DNA of 64,000 nucleotides from Actinacidiphila guanduensis (GCF_900103985.1 NZ_FNIE01000007.1:186001-250000); one strand, 5' to 3'; positions 27,471-36,960 are shown, numbered from the stretch's first letter. Numbers and translations are program-made. The notes: a model not told the origin generated them from the sequence alone.

Positions 27471-28682
27471 TCAGCCTGCCGCGATGCCCTCGCCGCCGAC
27501 GGCCCCAGGCACGGTCACCGAGCCGATCGCGGTCAGCGACCCGTCGCCCTCCACGCGGAACTCGTCGACGATCCCGGCCGCGCCCGTCTGGGCGTAGAGG
27601 AAGTGCCCGTCGGGGGAGGCAGCGGCGTCGACGGTGCCGGCGTCGGTGCTCGTCGTGCCGAGCGGGGTCAGGGCGCCACCGGCGGTGGCGTAGCCGGAGA
27701 GGGTGCCGCTGCCGGCGTTCGAGGCGTACAGGTGGCTGCCAGCGGCCGTGATCCAGCAGGTGGCCTGCTGGCCGGTGGGGAGTTCGCCGGTGTTGGTGAG
27801 TTTGCCGTCGCGGCCGAGCGTGAAGGTGGCCACGGCGTTGGGACCCGCCTCGGTGACCTGCAGGCGTCCGGCCCGGTCGAAGACGAAACCGAAGGGCACC
27901 GCGCCCGGAAGGGGGGTGAACACGGTCGGGCCGCCGGGCCCACCCGTGCTGTCCAGGGGGGTGACGCCGATGGCGCCGCCCTTGGCGGCCTTGGAGGTGA
28001 CCACGAGTGCGGTGCCGTCCGGGGTGAAGGAGATCTGGCCCGGCGTGTGGGTGAACTGGGGTGTGGCCGTGGGGTCGATGCCGGGCGAGCGGTTCCACTC
28101 GGGCACGGTGACGAGGCGGTCGCCGACGCGCACGAATCCCTGGACCGAGGCGCCGTCCAGGGCGTTGAGGACGTACACGAGGTTGCCGTGGAAGGTGATG
28201 CTCACGGGGAAGGAGCCGCCGGAGCCCAGTATCTGGAGTCGCTGGAGGCGGTCGCCGTGGACGGCGAAGACGGTCACGGTGTCGCTGCCCGCGTTGACGG
28301 CGTACAGCAGGCCCTGCCGGCTGTCGTACGCCAGCGAGCCCTGGGAGGCGAGGTGGTCCACGACGGAGCCGTCCAGGACGCCGCCCTTGCCGCCGGTGGG
28401 GTAGATCCCGTCGCGGGTGAGGGTGCCGTCGGCGGCCCGGTGGTAGGCGACGACCGCGTTTCCGTCGGGGTTGTCGGTCTGCACGAACACCGGGCCGGTG
28501 CTCGTACTGTCCGAAAAGGCCCGGTCGCCCTGGTGCTGGGCCCGGCCCTGCGCGGTGTCGCCGGGCTGGGCGGCGTGTGCGGCGGGGGCGGCGGCGAAGA
28601 GAGCGGCGCAGGCGAGGGCGGCGGCCCCGAAGCCGGCGGTGCGGCCGAGGGCGCGGCTGCGGGTACGGCGGATGGCGGACAT
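27471..28682 (-). CDS. Secreted beta-propeller (lactonase-like) protein
   Basis: This 403-residue protein begins with a Sec-type signal peptide (RRTRSRALGRTAGF, hydrophobic core, cleavage near AHA-AQP). The mature part is a repeated propeller of about seven blades, each like NAVVAYHRAADGTLTRDG, NAGSDTVTVFAVHGDRL or NAVATFTLGRDGKLTNTG, as in YncE/6-phosphogluconolactonase-like proteins. No metal-site signature is certain, so it may be a binding rather than enzymatic propeller. ATG 28682 follows GGAGGAG by nine bases. Confidence 0.85.
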   Translation of the reverse strand: MSAIRRTRSRALGRTAGFGAAALACAALFAAAPAAHAAQPGDTAQGRAQHQGDRAFSDSTSTGPVFVQTDNPDGNAVVAYHRAADGTLTRDGIYPTGGKGGVLDGSVVDHLASQGSLAYDSRQGLLYAVNAGSDTVTVFAVHGDRLQRLQILGSGGSFPVSITFHGNLVYVLNALDGASVQGFVRVGDRLVTVPEWNRSPGIDPTATPQFTHTPGQISFTPDGTALVVTSKAAKGGAIGVTPLDSTGGPGGPTVFTPLPGAVPFGFVFDRAGRLQVTEAGPNAVATFTLGRDGKLTNTGELPTGQQATCWITAAGSHLYASNAGSGTLSGYATAGGALTPLGTTSTDAGTVDAAASPDGHFLYAQTGAAGIVDEFRVEGDGSLTAIGSVTVPGAVGGEGIAAG

Positions 28683-28743
28683 GGGCGGTGACTCCTCCTG
28701 CGTGGGACGGGGAACCGGTCCGCAGGGCACACCGCATCAGCCG

Positions 28744-28772
28744 TCAACTCCCCTGCAAATCAAGGGAGTTGA
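28744..28772. promoter_or_regulatory. 9-bp dyad upstream of the lactonase-like gene
   Basis: TCAACTCCC and GGGAGTTGA are perfect inverted arms separated by 11 bp, about 60 bp before the start of the secreted propeller gene. It could be a regulator site or a hairpin in the leader. Confidence 0.45.
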
Positions 28773-28828
28773 TGGACATGCGTGCTCTGTGACCGGTCCT
28801 CACGCTAACGCGCCGAATGAGGAGCCAA

Positions 28829-28857
28829 AGGGATGGATACGGCAAATCGTCATCCCT
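28829..28857 (-). terminator. Possible terminator of the sigma factor gene
   Basis: AGGGATG and CATCCCT pair around a 15-base loop, about 50 bp past the sigma factor stop. Confidence 0.35.
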
Positions 28858-28909
28858 GTCCGGGGTCCGTAAGAAATGCCGCCAGGGTCGCTCTGGGGCG
28901 CTGCCGGGG

Positions 28910-29758
28910 TCAGGCGGCGCGGCGGCGCCGGGCGGCGGCGCTCGAGGTGTCGTCGGCCTCCTCGCCGGTGACCTCGGCGCGGATCGCCGAGCACGAGCGG
29001 CTGATCAGCCGCGACACGTGCATCTGTGAGATGCCGAGCCGCTCGGCGATCATGCTCTGCGTCATGCCGCCGAAGAAGCGCAGGTAGAGGATCTCCCTTT
29101 CGCGCTCGGGAAGCCGGCACAGCTGCGGCTTGACGGCCTCGCGGTCCAGGACGACGTCCAACGCCGGGTCGGGCGCCCCCAGGGTGTCGGCGAGCGACAT
29201 CGGTCCTGTGGAGTCCGAGGGGCCCGAGCACTGGGCGTCCAGGGAGAGGGAGCTGAAGCTGTCGAGGGCTTCGAGGCCGTCGGCGGCCTCCTGCTCGGTG
29301 ATGCCGGCGTGCTCCGCGATCTCGGCCGCGGTCGGGGTGCGGCCCGGGGCGCTCTGCGCCAGCTCCTGGTGGGCCGTCCTGACCCGGGCGCGCAGCACCT
29401 GCACCCGGCGCGGGACGTGCACGGACCACATGCAGTCCCGGAAGTGCCGCTTGATCTCGCCGTCTATGGTCGGCACGGCGTAGCTCTCGAAGGCAGTGCC
29501 GCGGGCCGGATCGTAGCGGCTCACCGCCTTGACCAGGCCGAGCGCCGCCACCTGTCGCAGGTCGTCCAGCGACTCGCCGCGGTTGCGGTACCGCCCGGCC
29601 AGGCGGTGCGCCATCGGCAGCCAGTCGGTGGCTATCTGCTGCCGCAACCGCTCCTTGGAGGCGCCTTCCGGCAGCCCCGCGAGGCGGCGGAAGGCCTCGG
29701 CGGTGTCGGGTGCGTCGTCATGGGGGTGCTTGTTGCGGGCCGGAGAGGAAGAGTGCAT
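28910..29758 (-). CDS. RNA polymerase sigma factor, SigB/SigF/SigG type
   Basis: This 282-residue group 3 sigma factor has region 2 (YRNRGESLDDLRQVAALGLV, AVPTIDGEIKRHFRD), region 3 (PTAAEIAEHAGI) and region 4 with the -35 helix (MIAERLGISQMHVSRLISR). Streptomyces carry several of these for osmotic, oxidative and developmental control, usually held by an anti-sigma factor; none is encoded next to it here, so partner and regulon are unknown. ATG 29758 is preceded by AGGAGCTGGTG. A GGGTAT-like -10 lies upstream on the minus strand (29856-29861), the type read by SigB-group polymerase, so self-activation is possible. Confidence 0.92.
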   Translation of the reverse strand: MHSSSPARNKHPHDDAPDTAEAFRRLAGLPEGASKERLRQQIATDWLPMAHRLAGRYRNRGESLDDLRQVAALGLVKAVSRYDPARGTAFESYAVPTIDGEIKRHFRDCMWSVHVPRRVQVLRARVRTAHQELAQSAPGRTPTAAEIAEHAGITEQEAADGLEALDSFSSLSLDAQCSGPSDSTGPMSLADTLGAPDPALDVVLDREAVKPQLCRLPEREREILYLRFFGGMTQSMIAERLGISQMHVSRLISRSCSAIRAEVTGEEADDTSSAAARRRRAA

Positions 29759-30254
29759 GCGTCACCAGCTCCTCGCATACGGGCGGTCATCGCCGTAAGG
29801 GGCCGAGAGTGGTGTGCCCGGTCGCCCTGCCGTCAAACCATCACAAAACCGGCAAATACCCTAAACATCCCTGGCTGCGTATTTGCCGAATATTGGGGGT
29901 GCGGGGCGCGCGTCGGCTGCGGCCTCGATCCGGGCCTGCGGGCAGGGTGGTTACGGTGCAGGCGATTTTCGGTCATGGGTCGGCCTCGGCGTCCGGCGGG
30001 CGGGGCGGTCCGCAGCCCTGCAGAGTGGGCTCGTGCCTCGTGTGCGGCGGGCCCGATGGGGCGCGTGGGAAGGAAGGGAGCCGTTCCGCCCCGAAAGTAG
30101 CCGCCCGTGAAGTAGTGTTGACGGAAGGTAGTGGACGAATGGCGAAAAGATCATTCGCCGGTATGTCCGGGCCCCGGCGGTGGGCGTGATTGCGACCGGA
30201 CGAGGCGAGAGGGGGAGGCGATGCGGGAGGACGGGGAAACGCCGTCCCCGTGCG
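29759..30254. other. 496-bp gap between the sigma factor gene and tRNA-Arg
   Basis: Besides the dyad at 29851-29887 it holds a small hairpin GGCGAA/TTCGCC (30141-30159) and an isolated TTGACG (30118-30123) without a matching -10. No ORF with a convincing start or ribosome site is seen. Confidence 0.5.
29851..29887. promoter_or_regulatory. GGCAAATA inverted repeat upstream of the sigma factor gene
   Basis: GGCAAATA (29851-29858) and TATTTGCC (29880-29887) are perfect 8-bp arms 21 bp apart, in an unusually AT-rich patch about 95 bp before the sigma gene. The dyad overlaps a possible SigB-type -10 (GGGTAT on the minus strand, 29856-29861). Confidence 0.5.
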
Positions 30255-30330
30255 TGGCGCCCCCGGCAGGACTCGAACCTGCGGCCAAGTGCTTAGAAGG
30301 CACCTGCTCTATCCGCTGAGCTACGGGGGC
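30255..30330 (-). tRNA. tRNA-Arg (anticodon TCT), CCA encoded
   Basis: The minus strand folds as a cloverleaf: acceptor GCCCCCG with CGGGGGC, D arm GCTCAGCGGATAGAGC, anticodon stem GGTGC/GCACT around loop CTTCTAA (anticodon TCT), and T arm CAGGTTCGAGTCCTG. The discriminator is G and CCA is encoded at 30257-30255. Confidence 0.95.
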
Positions 30331-30668
30331 CGGACAGTGGCCGCGGCTGTCTCGCCCTGAGTGGTTCCATGGCCTCGTACCGGGGTCAAGGATAGGGCGC
30401 CACGTGCCTGCCGCCGGGTGCTTCACCCGCGTGACATGTTGTGGAGGTTCGGTGAAGCGGTCCGATAATCCCAGGCTGTCGCGGTTGGTGCACCGCTTTT
30501 GACGGGTCGAAATGCTGCCGTTGTGCAGTCGTTATGCCGGTGGCTCATTCTGTCCCCTGGTCCCCGTCAGCCCCATTGGAGGGGTGTCCGGACCGATAAG
30601 CGGGCCGAAGGGGTCAAATCGGCCTGAATGAGCTTCGAAATCGCTGCAATATGGGGCATTCTGCCATT
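30331..30668. other. 338-bp gap between tRNA-Arg and dynA
   Basis: Somewhat less GC-rich than the genes. TTTTGACGGG (about 30497-30506) offers a -35-like element for dynA, but no clear -10 is seen. No gene or strong hairpin is visible. Confidence 0.4.
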
Positions 30669-32309
30669 GTGGTGATCTTGGACGTACGGCCCGAGCTGCT
30701 CGACGCGCTCTCCGCAGTGCGTGATCGTGTCGATGTCGCACGCTTCCCCTTCCCGCTCCCAGGGGCGGCGCGGGCCCGCCGTGCCCGCGAGGAGTTGCTG
30801 GCCCAGCTCGACGACTACCTCGTGCCCCGGCTCAGAGCCCCGGAGGCTCCGCTCCTCGCGGTGGTCGGAGGGTCCACAGGGGCGGGGAAGTCCACCCTCG
30901 TCAACTCCCTCGTCGGCCGCCGCGTCAGCGCCTCCGGAGTCCTGCGCCCGACCACCCGCGTCCCGGTGCTGGTGTGCCACCCCGAGGACCGCGCCTGGTT
31001 CGCCGATCCGCGTGTCCTGCCGGGACTGACCCGCACCTGGTCGGTGCGCCAGCGCTCCCGGTCCGACGAGGACGGTCCCGACCGCGGGGACTTCGACCGC
31101 CGGGGCGGCGAGTGCGCCGAATTGCGCCTGGAGGCCGACGACTCCCTGCCCCGCGGGCTCGCCCTCCTCGACGCCCCCGACATCGACTCCCTGATCGCGC
31201 GCAACCGCGACCTGGCCGCCGAGCTGATCTGCGCCGCCGACATCTGGATCCTGGTCACCACCGCCTCCCGCTACGCCGACGCCCTGCCCTGGCACCTGCT
31301 GCGCAGCGCCAAGGAGCACGACGTGACCCTGGCGACCGTGCTCGACAGGGTGCCCCACCAGGTCGCCGCCGATGTCGGCCGGCACTACGCCGCCCTGCTG
31401 GCCAAGGCCGGGCTGGGCGACGTGCCCCGCTTCACCGTCCCCGAACTCCCGGAGTCCGCAGCCGGCGCCGGTCTGCTCCCCCAGACCACCGTCGCCTCCC
31501 TGCGCGCCTGGCTCACCCACTGCGCGGAGGACCCCGCCGCACGGCAGCTCGCGGGCCGTCGCACCGCGGTCGGCACCCTCGACTCGCTGCGCGGCCGGCT
31601 GCCCGCCCTGGCCGCCGCCTCGGCGGCCCAGCATGCGGCGGCCCAGCGGCTGATCCGGGCCGTGGAGGACGCCTACGAGCAGGCCGCCGCCCGCACCAGC
31701 GACGCCATCGCCTCCGGCCGGCCGCTCGCCGGCGAGGCGCTGGCCCACTGGCGCGGCTACCCCGCCAGCGGTTCCCGGCCCCTGCAGCGCGCCCTCGCCG
31801 AGGAGTTGGCCGCACTGCTGCGCACCGAGACCGACGCCGCCGACGACCGGATCGCCGAGACCTGGCGGCGCGAACCGGCCGGCGAGGCCCTGCTGGAGGA
31901 GCCCGGCGCCCGCCCCGACCGCGACCGCGTGGCCGTGGCAGCCCGGATCGACAAAGGCGTCCGGCGCTGGCGGCGCGGGATGGCCGAACTCGCCCGCGCC
32001 GAAGCCCGTACCGCCCGCGCGGCCGACCGCCCGGCCGCGGATCCGGAGGACGTGGCCGCGCTGCTGGCCACCGTGGTGCTCGGCGGGCGCCCCGGACGCG
32101 CCGCCGGTGAACGGCTCGCCGAGACCCTCGGCGCCCAGGCCGCGGTCAGGCTGCGGGACGCCGCCCGCCAACTGCTCGACGACACCGTCCACGGACTGCT
32201 CTCCCGCGAGCGTGAGCGCCGCCTCGCCCCTGTCGACCGCCACGACGTCACCGCCGGGCAGCAGGCGGCCCTCATCGCGGCCCTGTCCACCCTGCAGAAG
32301 GAGAGGTGA
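30669..32309 (+). CDS. dynA: Dynamin-like GTPase DynA (sporulation septation)
   Basis: This protein of about 546 residues has a dynamin/YfjP-like GTPase domain: P-loop [10 protein letters not shown] (Lys about 74), G3-like LLDAPDIDS and G4-like TVLDRVPHQ, then a long Ala/Arg-rich helical region (about residues 290-540) that would form the stalk. No membrane helix is evident. It is followed by a second GTPase with membrane helices and then ssbB, matching the Streptomyces dynA-dynB pair whose products stabilise the division machinery at sporulation septa. GTG 30669 gives [17 protein letters not shown] 30651 and GTG 30672 are alternatives, none with a good ribosome site. Confidence 0.82.
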   Translation: MVILDVRPELLDALSAVRDRVDVARFPFPLPGAARARRAREELLAQLDDYLVPRLRAPEAPLLAVVGGSTGAGKSTLVNSLVGRRVSASGVLRPTTRVPVLVCHPEDRAWFADPRVLPGLTRTWSVRQRSRSDEDGPDRGDFDRRGGECAELRLEADDSLPRGLALLDAPDIDSLIARNRDLAAELICAADIWILVTTASRYADALPWHLLRSAKEHDVTLATVLDRVPHQVAADVGRHYAALLAKAGLGDVPRFTVPELPESAAGAGLLPQTTVASLRAWLTHCAEDPAARQLAGRRTAVGTLDSLRGRLPALAAASAAQHAAAQRLIRAVEDAYEQAAARTSDAIASGRPLAGEALAHWRGYPASGSRPLQRALAEELAALLRTETDAADDRIAETWRREPAGEALLEEPGARPDRDRVAVAARIDKGVRRWRRGMAELARAEARTARAADRPAADPEDVAALLATVVLGGRPGRAAGERLAETLGAQAAVRLRDAARQLLDDTVHGLLSRERERRLAPVDRHDVTAGQQAALIAALSTLQKER

Positions 32310-32314
32310 CCGAG

Positions 32315-34264
32315 ATGGCCGCCGGTACTACGGCACTTGACGTGCAGACCCCTGCGACCGACCCCGCGGCCTGCGACGCCCTGACCGCGCGCGTCGAGGC
32401 ACTGGGCGAACTGCTCGGGCTGTCAAGGACGCGGATCAGTCCCGACGACCTCGCCGAGAGCAGCGAGCTGCTCGCGCGGATCGGCGAGCGGCGCAGGCTC
32501 TCGCTCGACCACACCGTCGTCGCCCTCGCGGGCGCGACCGGCAGCGGAAAGTCCACCCTGTTCAACGCGCTGGCCGGACACGAGCTGTCGGCGACCGGGG
32601 TGCGCCGTCCCACCACCTCCCGGCCTGTCTCCTACGCGTGGCAGCCCGAGCAGGCCGCGGGACTGCTGGACCGGCTCGGTATCGCGCCCCAGGACCGCTA
32701 CTGCCGGCCCGGCCCACGGGACGAGGCGGACGCCGTCCCGGAAGTGCCGGCGCAGGCCGGCGGCTCCGGAACCACCGGAGCAGCACACTCTTCAGTTGGC
32801 GGCGGCGCCGCGGCCGGCCCGGACCGCGACGGCGCCGAGGAACAGAGCCTCGACGGGCTTGTGCTGATCGACCTCCCCGACCACGACTCCGCGGCCGCTG
32901 GACACCGCGAGCAGGTGGACCGCCTGCTGCGGCTGGTCGACGTCGTCGTCTGGGTGCTGGACCCGGAGAAGTACGCCGACGCCGCCCTGCACGAGCGCTA
33001 CCTGCAGCCGCTGGCCGGGCACGCGGACGTCACCGTCCTGGTGCTCAACCAGGTCGACCGGCTGCCGGGGGACACCGCGGACCTCGTCCTCGACGACCTG
33101 CGGCGGCTGCTCGACGAGGACGGGCTCGCGGTCGGGGAGCACGGCGAAGCCGGGGCGGCTGTGCTCCCCGCCTCCGCCCTCACCGGGCAGGGCGTGCAGG
33201 ACCTGCGGGCCGTGCTGGCCCAGATCGCCGCCGAGCGGGCCGCGGCGGGACGGCGGCTGGCAGCGGACATGGACCGCGCGGCGAGCGGGCTGCACCCCCT
33301 GTACGTCGGCGAGGGCGGCGCCGGGCTCACCGATCCGGCGCGCGAGGAGTTCGTCGACCGGCTCGCGGACGCTGTGGGGGCGGCCGGAGCAGGCCAGTCG
33401 GCAGAACGGGAGTGGGCGGCCGCCGCGTGGGACACCTGCCGTACCCCGTGGAGTCGACTGATCACTGAACGGACCGGTTCGATCGCACGTTCCCATTCCG
33501 CGCCGAAAACGCCGAGATCACTCGTTCGGCGGATGAGGAACCGTCCCGGGCCCGCCGCGCGCACCGGCGTCCGCACGGCGACCCGGGCCGGCGCCCCGCC
33601 CGCGCCGCCGCTCACCGGGCTCGCCGGAGTCATCGGGCCCGTCCCGACGGCCTCCCGCCCCGTGGTGGACGAGGCCGTCCGCGGGGTCGCGGCCGACGCT
33701 GCCCGCGGGCTGCCCGCGCCGTGGGCGAGGGCCGTGCGCGAGGCGGCCCGTCGCGGCGGTGAGGAACTGCCGGCGGCGCTCGACGAGGCGGTGCTGCGGG
33801 CGCGGCCGAAATCCCCGGACCGGCCCGGCTGGTGGTCGGCGGCCGCTGCCGTGCAGTGGCTGCTGATGGCGCTGGCGCTGGCCGGGGCGGTGTGCCTGGC
33901 CGCGGTCGGCGCGGGTTCGCTGCGCATGCCGTGGTGGCCGCCGCTGGTCATGGCCGCTGTCGGCGGGGCGGGAGGCCCACTGGTCTCGGGGACGTGCCGG
34001 ATCATCGCGCGGGGGCCGGCCAGGCGCTACGGCCAGGCCGCCGAGCGGAGGCTGCGGGACGCGGCGGCGGACTGCGGCCGGGCCGGGGTACTGGAACCGC
34101 TCGCCGCGGAGCTGATGCGGTACCGCGAGGTGCGCGAGCAGTACGCGGTCGTGGCCGGCTCGGCTCCCGTACCGGGCAGGGCCGCGGGTTCCGCGGGTTC
34201 CGCGGGTTCAGCCGGTTCCGCGTTGTCCGCGGCCGCAGGCCGCAGCGGTCACTCTGTCGGGTGA
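32315..34264 (+). CDS. dynB: Dynamin-like GTPase DynB (membrane-anchored partner)
   Basis: This protein of about 649 residues has P-loop GATGSGKST (Lys about 79), LIDLPDHDS as G3 and LVLNQVDRLP as G4. A hydrophobic pair near residues 510-560 (VQWLLMALALAGAVCLAAVG, PPLVMAAVGGAGGPLV) would anchor it in the membrane as in Streptomyces DynB. The C-terminus ends with repeated GSA. ATG 32315 has AGGTGA five bases upstream; GTG 32306 overlaps the dynA stop (GTGA) but sits too close to the ribosome site. The pair is expected to form a heteromeric complex at sporulation septa. Confidence 0.83.
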   Translation: MAAGTTALDVQTPATDPAACDALTARVEALGELLGLSRTRISPDDLAESSELLARIGERRRLSLDHTVVALAGATGSGKSTLFNALAGHELSATGVRRPTTSRPVSYAWQPEQAAGLLDRLGIAPQDRYCRPGPRDEADAVPEVPAQAGGSGTTGAAHSSVGGGAAAGPDRDGAEEQSLDGLVLIDLPDHDSAAAGHREQVDRLLRLVDVVVWVLDPEKYADAALHERYLQPLAGHADVTVLVLNQVDRLPGDTADLVLDDLRRLLDEDGLAVGEHGEAGAAVLPASALTGQGVQDLRAVLAQIAAERAAAGRRLAADMDRAASGLHPLYVGEGGAGLTDPAREEFVDRLADAVGAAGAGQSAEREWAAAAWDTCRTPWSRLITERTGSIARSHSAPKTPRSLVRRMRNRPGPAARTGVRTATRAGAPPAPPLTGLAGVIGPVPTASRPVVDEAVRGVAADAARGLPAPWARAVREAARRGGEELPAALDEAVLRARPKSPDRPGWWSAAAAVQWLLMALALAGAVCLAAVGAGSLRMPWWPPLVMAAVGGAGGPLVSGTCRIIARGPARRYGQAAERRLRDAAADCGRAGVLEPLAAELMRYREVREQYAVVAGSAPVPGRAAGSAGSAGSAGSALSAAAGRSGHSVG

Positions 34265-34389
34265 CGAAGTTTTCCACAGCAAGCCGGTTGTCCACAGATT
34301 CAGGATTTTTCCGCTGAAGTAGTCGAAATTCGCGCACGATGTTCTTGTCGCGTTCCGCACGGGAGCGCGAGAGGAGAGAGGAACGTGCG

Positions 34390-34815
34390 ATGAACGAGAC
34401 CTTGGTGACCGTGGTGGGAAACGTGGCGACGGAGCCCGAGACGGTGGTGATCGCCACCGGTGCGGCGGTCACGCGGTTCCGGCTGGCCACGACGACGCGC
34501 CGCTGGGATCCGGAGCGCGGTGAGTGGGTGGACGGATCCACCAGCTTCTACTCGGTGAGCGCGTGGCGGACCCTCGGGTCGAACGTCAAGGAATCCGTGG
34601 GTCTCGGAGAACCCCTGGTCGTCCAGGGGAAACTGAGAATCCGTCAGGACGAGAAGGACGGTCGGCGGTACCTCGTCGCCGAACTGGAGGCGGTGGCCAT
34701 CGGCCACGATCTGGCCAGGGGGAGGTCCACTTTCCGGCGGAACGGCGCGTCGAGTGCCGCACCGCAGCCGGATACGAGGCCGCCGGCGCCGGCGTTGGCG
34801 GCCGCGGCGCCCTGA
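34390..34815 (+). CDS. ssbB: Single-stranded DNA-binding protein SsbB (short paralogue)
   Basis: This 141-residue protein has a full SSB OB-fold (VTVVGNVATEPETVV, RFRLATTTRRWDPERGEW, TSFYSVSAWRTLGSNVKESV, VVQGKLRI). It lacks the acidic tail ending in DDDIPF-like residues that recruits replication partners and ends in an Ala/Pro-rich segment instead. In Streptomyces this tail-less paralogue acts in chromosome segregation during sporulation, which fits its place 125 bp after dynB. ATG 34390 follows GAGAGAGGA. Confidence 0.9.
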   Translation: MNETLVTVVGNVATEPETVVIATGAAVTRFRLATTTRRWDPERGEWVDGSTSFYSVSAWRTLGSNVKESVGLGEPLVVQGKLRIRQDEKDGRRYLVAELEAVAIGHDLARGRSTFRRNGASSAAPQPDTRPPAPALAAAAP

Positions 34816-35063
34816 GTGTCCCGGTCTGCCGGAATACCGCCGTGTTTCACGAGTGAATAGCGTCGATGATTTATCGACAATCCCGGAAACACGCCTGCGG
34901 GCGGATAACGATTGAGATTCGAATTCCACTTGTGGCGTCTTCGATGGTGGCTGTCGCATGCACGGTTTCTAGGATCTCGTCGTTCATATGCACGGGGGCC
35001 AGGAACTGCAGGCGCGGCGCGCCCATCAATGTGACCAGGGGCCGCGTCCGGAGGGGAACTTCA

Positions 35064-36476
35064 ATGTTCAACAGCTACAGGCGGAGCGCTGCCCGTCTTG
35101 CGGCGGCCGGTGTCGTCACCGGTCTGCTCGCGGCAGGCGCGCTCGCCGGAGCCGGGACGGCCTTCGCCGATCCTGCTCCCACCGATTCGTCGTCCGGTGG
35201 CGCGACCGCCGTCCTGGACGGGCTCGAGGCCGGCAAGTGGGCCAACGTCAGCGTCACCGACGACAAGGGCGCCCACGACCAGCCTGCCGGTCTGTTCACG
35301 ATGACGATGCCCGACGGCGGCACCATCGAGACCTACTGCATCGACTTCAACCACCACACCGCGAACAAGGCCACCTACAAAGAGGTGGCCTGGGGCGACT
35401 CCACCCTGCGCGGCAACAAGGACGCAGGCAAGATCGCCTGGATCCTGAACAACTCGTACCCGAAGCTCGACGTGAACACCATCACGGGGAACCTGAAGGC
35501 CGCGAACATCGACCTCCCCGAGCCGCTCACCCCCCAGCAGGCCGCGGCCGGGACGCAGGTGGCGATCTGGCACCTGTCGGACCCGTCGGTGAAGGTGCAG
35601 GCGAAGGACCCCGACGCCAAGGCGCTCTCGGACTACCTGGACGGCAACGCCCAGACCCTGGACGAGCCGCAGCCGACGCTGACCGCGGAGCCGGCGGCGA
35701 TCTCCGGCAAGTCGGGTGACCGGCTCGGCCCGCTGACGGTCCACACCACCGCGAAGTCGGTGGCCGTGTCCCTGGGCACGGGCGCTCCGGCCGGGGCGAA
35801 GATCGTCGACAAGTCCGGCAACGCGGTGACGACCGCGCAGGACGGCTCCGCGCTGTACTTCGACATACCGGCGGGCACGCCCGACGGCTCCACCACGGTG
35901 AACCTGTCGACCAGCAGCGAGATCGCGATCGGCCGGGCCTTCTCGGCCACGGACCAGTCCAGCCAGTCGCAGATCCTCGCCGGCTCGCAGAGCACCACGG
36001 TCAGCGTGGCCGCCGCGCTCTCCTGGGCGAAGAAGGGCCCGATACCGGCGCTGTCCGCGCAGGTCGACTGCGCCAAGAACGGCGTGGACGTGACCGCGGC
36101 CAACCAGGGTGACGAGGACTTCACCTTCCAGCTCGAGGGCAAGACCTACACCGTGGCGCCCGGCAAGTCGCAGACGATCACGGTGCCGGTCGCCGAGGAC
36201 CAGTCGTACAAGATCGACATCGCGCTGCCGGACAAGTCGGTGAAGACCTTCAAGGGCGTGCTGGACTGCAAGACCTCCGCGCCCGCACCGAGCAGCTCGC
36301 CGACCGCCCCGGCCGGCAACCAGCCCAGCCCGGCCACCGGTGGCAGCGGCAACCTCGCCGAGACCGGTAGCAGCAACGCGACCCCGGTGATCGCGGGTAT
36401 CGCGGCCGCCCTCGTGGTGGTCGGCGGCGGCGCGGTCTTCTTCTTCCGCCGCAAGAAGGGCTCGGCGGCCTCGTAA
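35064..36476 (+). CDS. Cys-Gln thioester surface protein with LAxTG sorting signal
   Basis: This 470-residue secreted protein has a signal peptide (cleavage near AFA-DPA, about residue 34), an N-terminal thioester (TQXA) domain with Cys 92 in TYCIDF and Gln 165 in GTQVAIW, two Ig-like regions (about 215-330 and 335-405), a Pro/Ser-rich linker, then LAETG (431-435), a membrane helix and RRKK tail. LAxTG is the motif used by class E sortases of Streptomyces, so it should be linked to the cell wall. The internal thioester could bind amines on surfaces or host molecules. ATG 35064 follows GGAGGGG. No sortase is in the window. Confidence 0.93.
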   Translation: MFNSYRRSAARLAAAGVVTGLLAAGALAGAGTAFADPAPTDSSSGGATAVLDGLEAGKWANVSVTDDKGAHDQPAGLFTMTMPDGGTIETYCIDFNHHTANKATYKEVAWGDSTLRGNKDAGKIAWILNNSYPKLDVNTITGNLKAANIDLPEPLTPQQAAAGTQVAIWHLSDPSVKVQAKDPDAKALSDYLDGNAQTLDEPQPTLTAEPAAISGKSGDRLGPLTVHTTAKSVAVSLGTGAPAGAKIVDKSGNAVTTAQDGSALYFDIPAGTPDGSTTVNLSTSSEIAIGRAFSATDQSSQSQILAGSQSTTVSVAAALSWAKKGPIPALSAQVDCAKNGVDVTAANQGDEDFTFQLEGKTYTVAPGKSQTITVPVAEDQSYKIDIALPDKSVKTFKGVLDCKTSAPAPSSSPTAPAGNQPSPATGGSGNLAETGSSNATPVIAGIAAALVVVGGGAVFFFRRKKGSAAS

Positions 36477-36507
36477 GAAGGCTGCTCCTTCGCAGGGGAC
36501 ACCCTGT

Positions 36508-36534
36508 CGTGGCCTCGCAGCGGGCGAGGCCACG
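36508..36534 (+). terminator. First of two terminators after the thioester surface gene
   Basis: CGTGGCCTCG (36508-36517) pairs perfectly with CGAGGCCACG (36525-36534), and the stem can be extended by three more pairs. Confidence 0.8.
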
Positions 36535-36550
36535 GCAGGAGAGCTGGAAA

Positions 36551-36588
36551 CCCGGTCACCGTGAGCCGAAGCGCTCGCGGTGACCGGG
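36551..36588 (+). terminator. Second terminator after the thioester surface gene
   Basis: CCCGGTCACCG (36551-36561) pairs perfectly with CGGTGACCGGG (36578-36588); inner bases can also pair, giving a long hairpin. Confidence 0.75.
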
Positions 36589-36798
36589 GGAGCAGGCGGG
36601 TGGCGAGTGGTGGTGGGGTCCGTACGGGGTGAGTACGGGATCGGCAGGGGTTCGTACCCGTATGGGTGCGGAGTCGGATGAGGTGAATCCGGGGGCCGTA
36701 GGCCGTAACGGTGCCGGCGCTTCGGCGGGCGCGGGGTCTACGGTGCCGCGGAGGGGTTCGCGAGGCGGCGGCGCGAGGTCCGTACGGTTGCCGCTGAG

Positions 36799-36960
36799 GG
36801 TCCGCAATGCGCTGGCGAGGGGCCCGTGCGGGGTCCATGCGGGTCTGTGCAGTTCCCATACAGGGTCCGTGCAGTGCGAGCGGGGTCCGTGCAGAGGTGC
36901 CCGCGCGGGGTCCGTGCGGGGCGCGTGCAGCGCCCGCGCACTGCCCATGCGGGGTCCGGG
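36799..36960. repeat. Cluster of GGGTCCRTGC repeats before ettA
   Basis: At least six close copies of GGGTCCRTGC lie at 36831, 36841 (one change), 36863, 36883 and 36908, with partial copies at 36799 and 36952. Spacing is irregular (10 to 44 bp). The whole gap 36477-37116 (640 bp) has no convincing gene; frames read through it give low-complexity Pro/Arg peptides. Confidence 0.65.
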
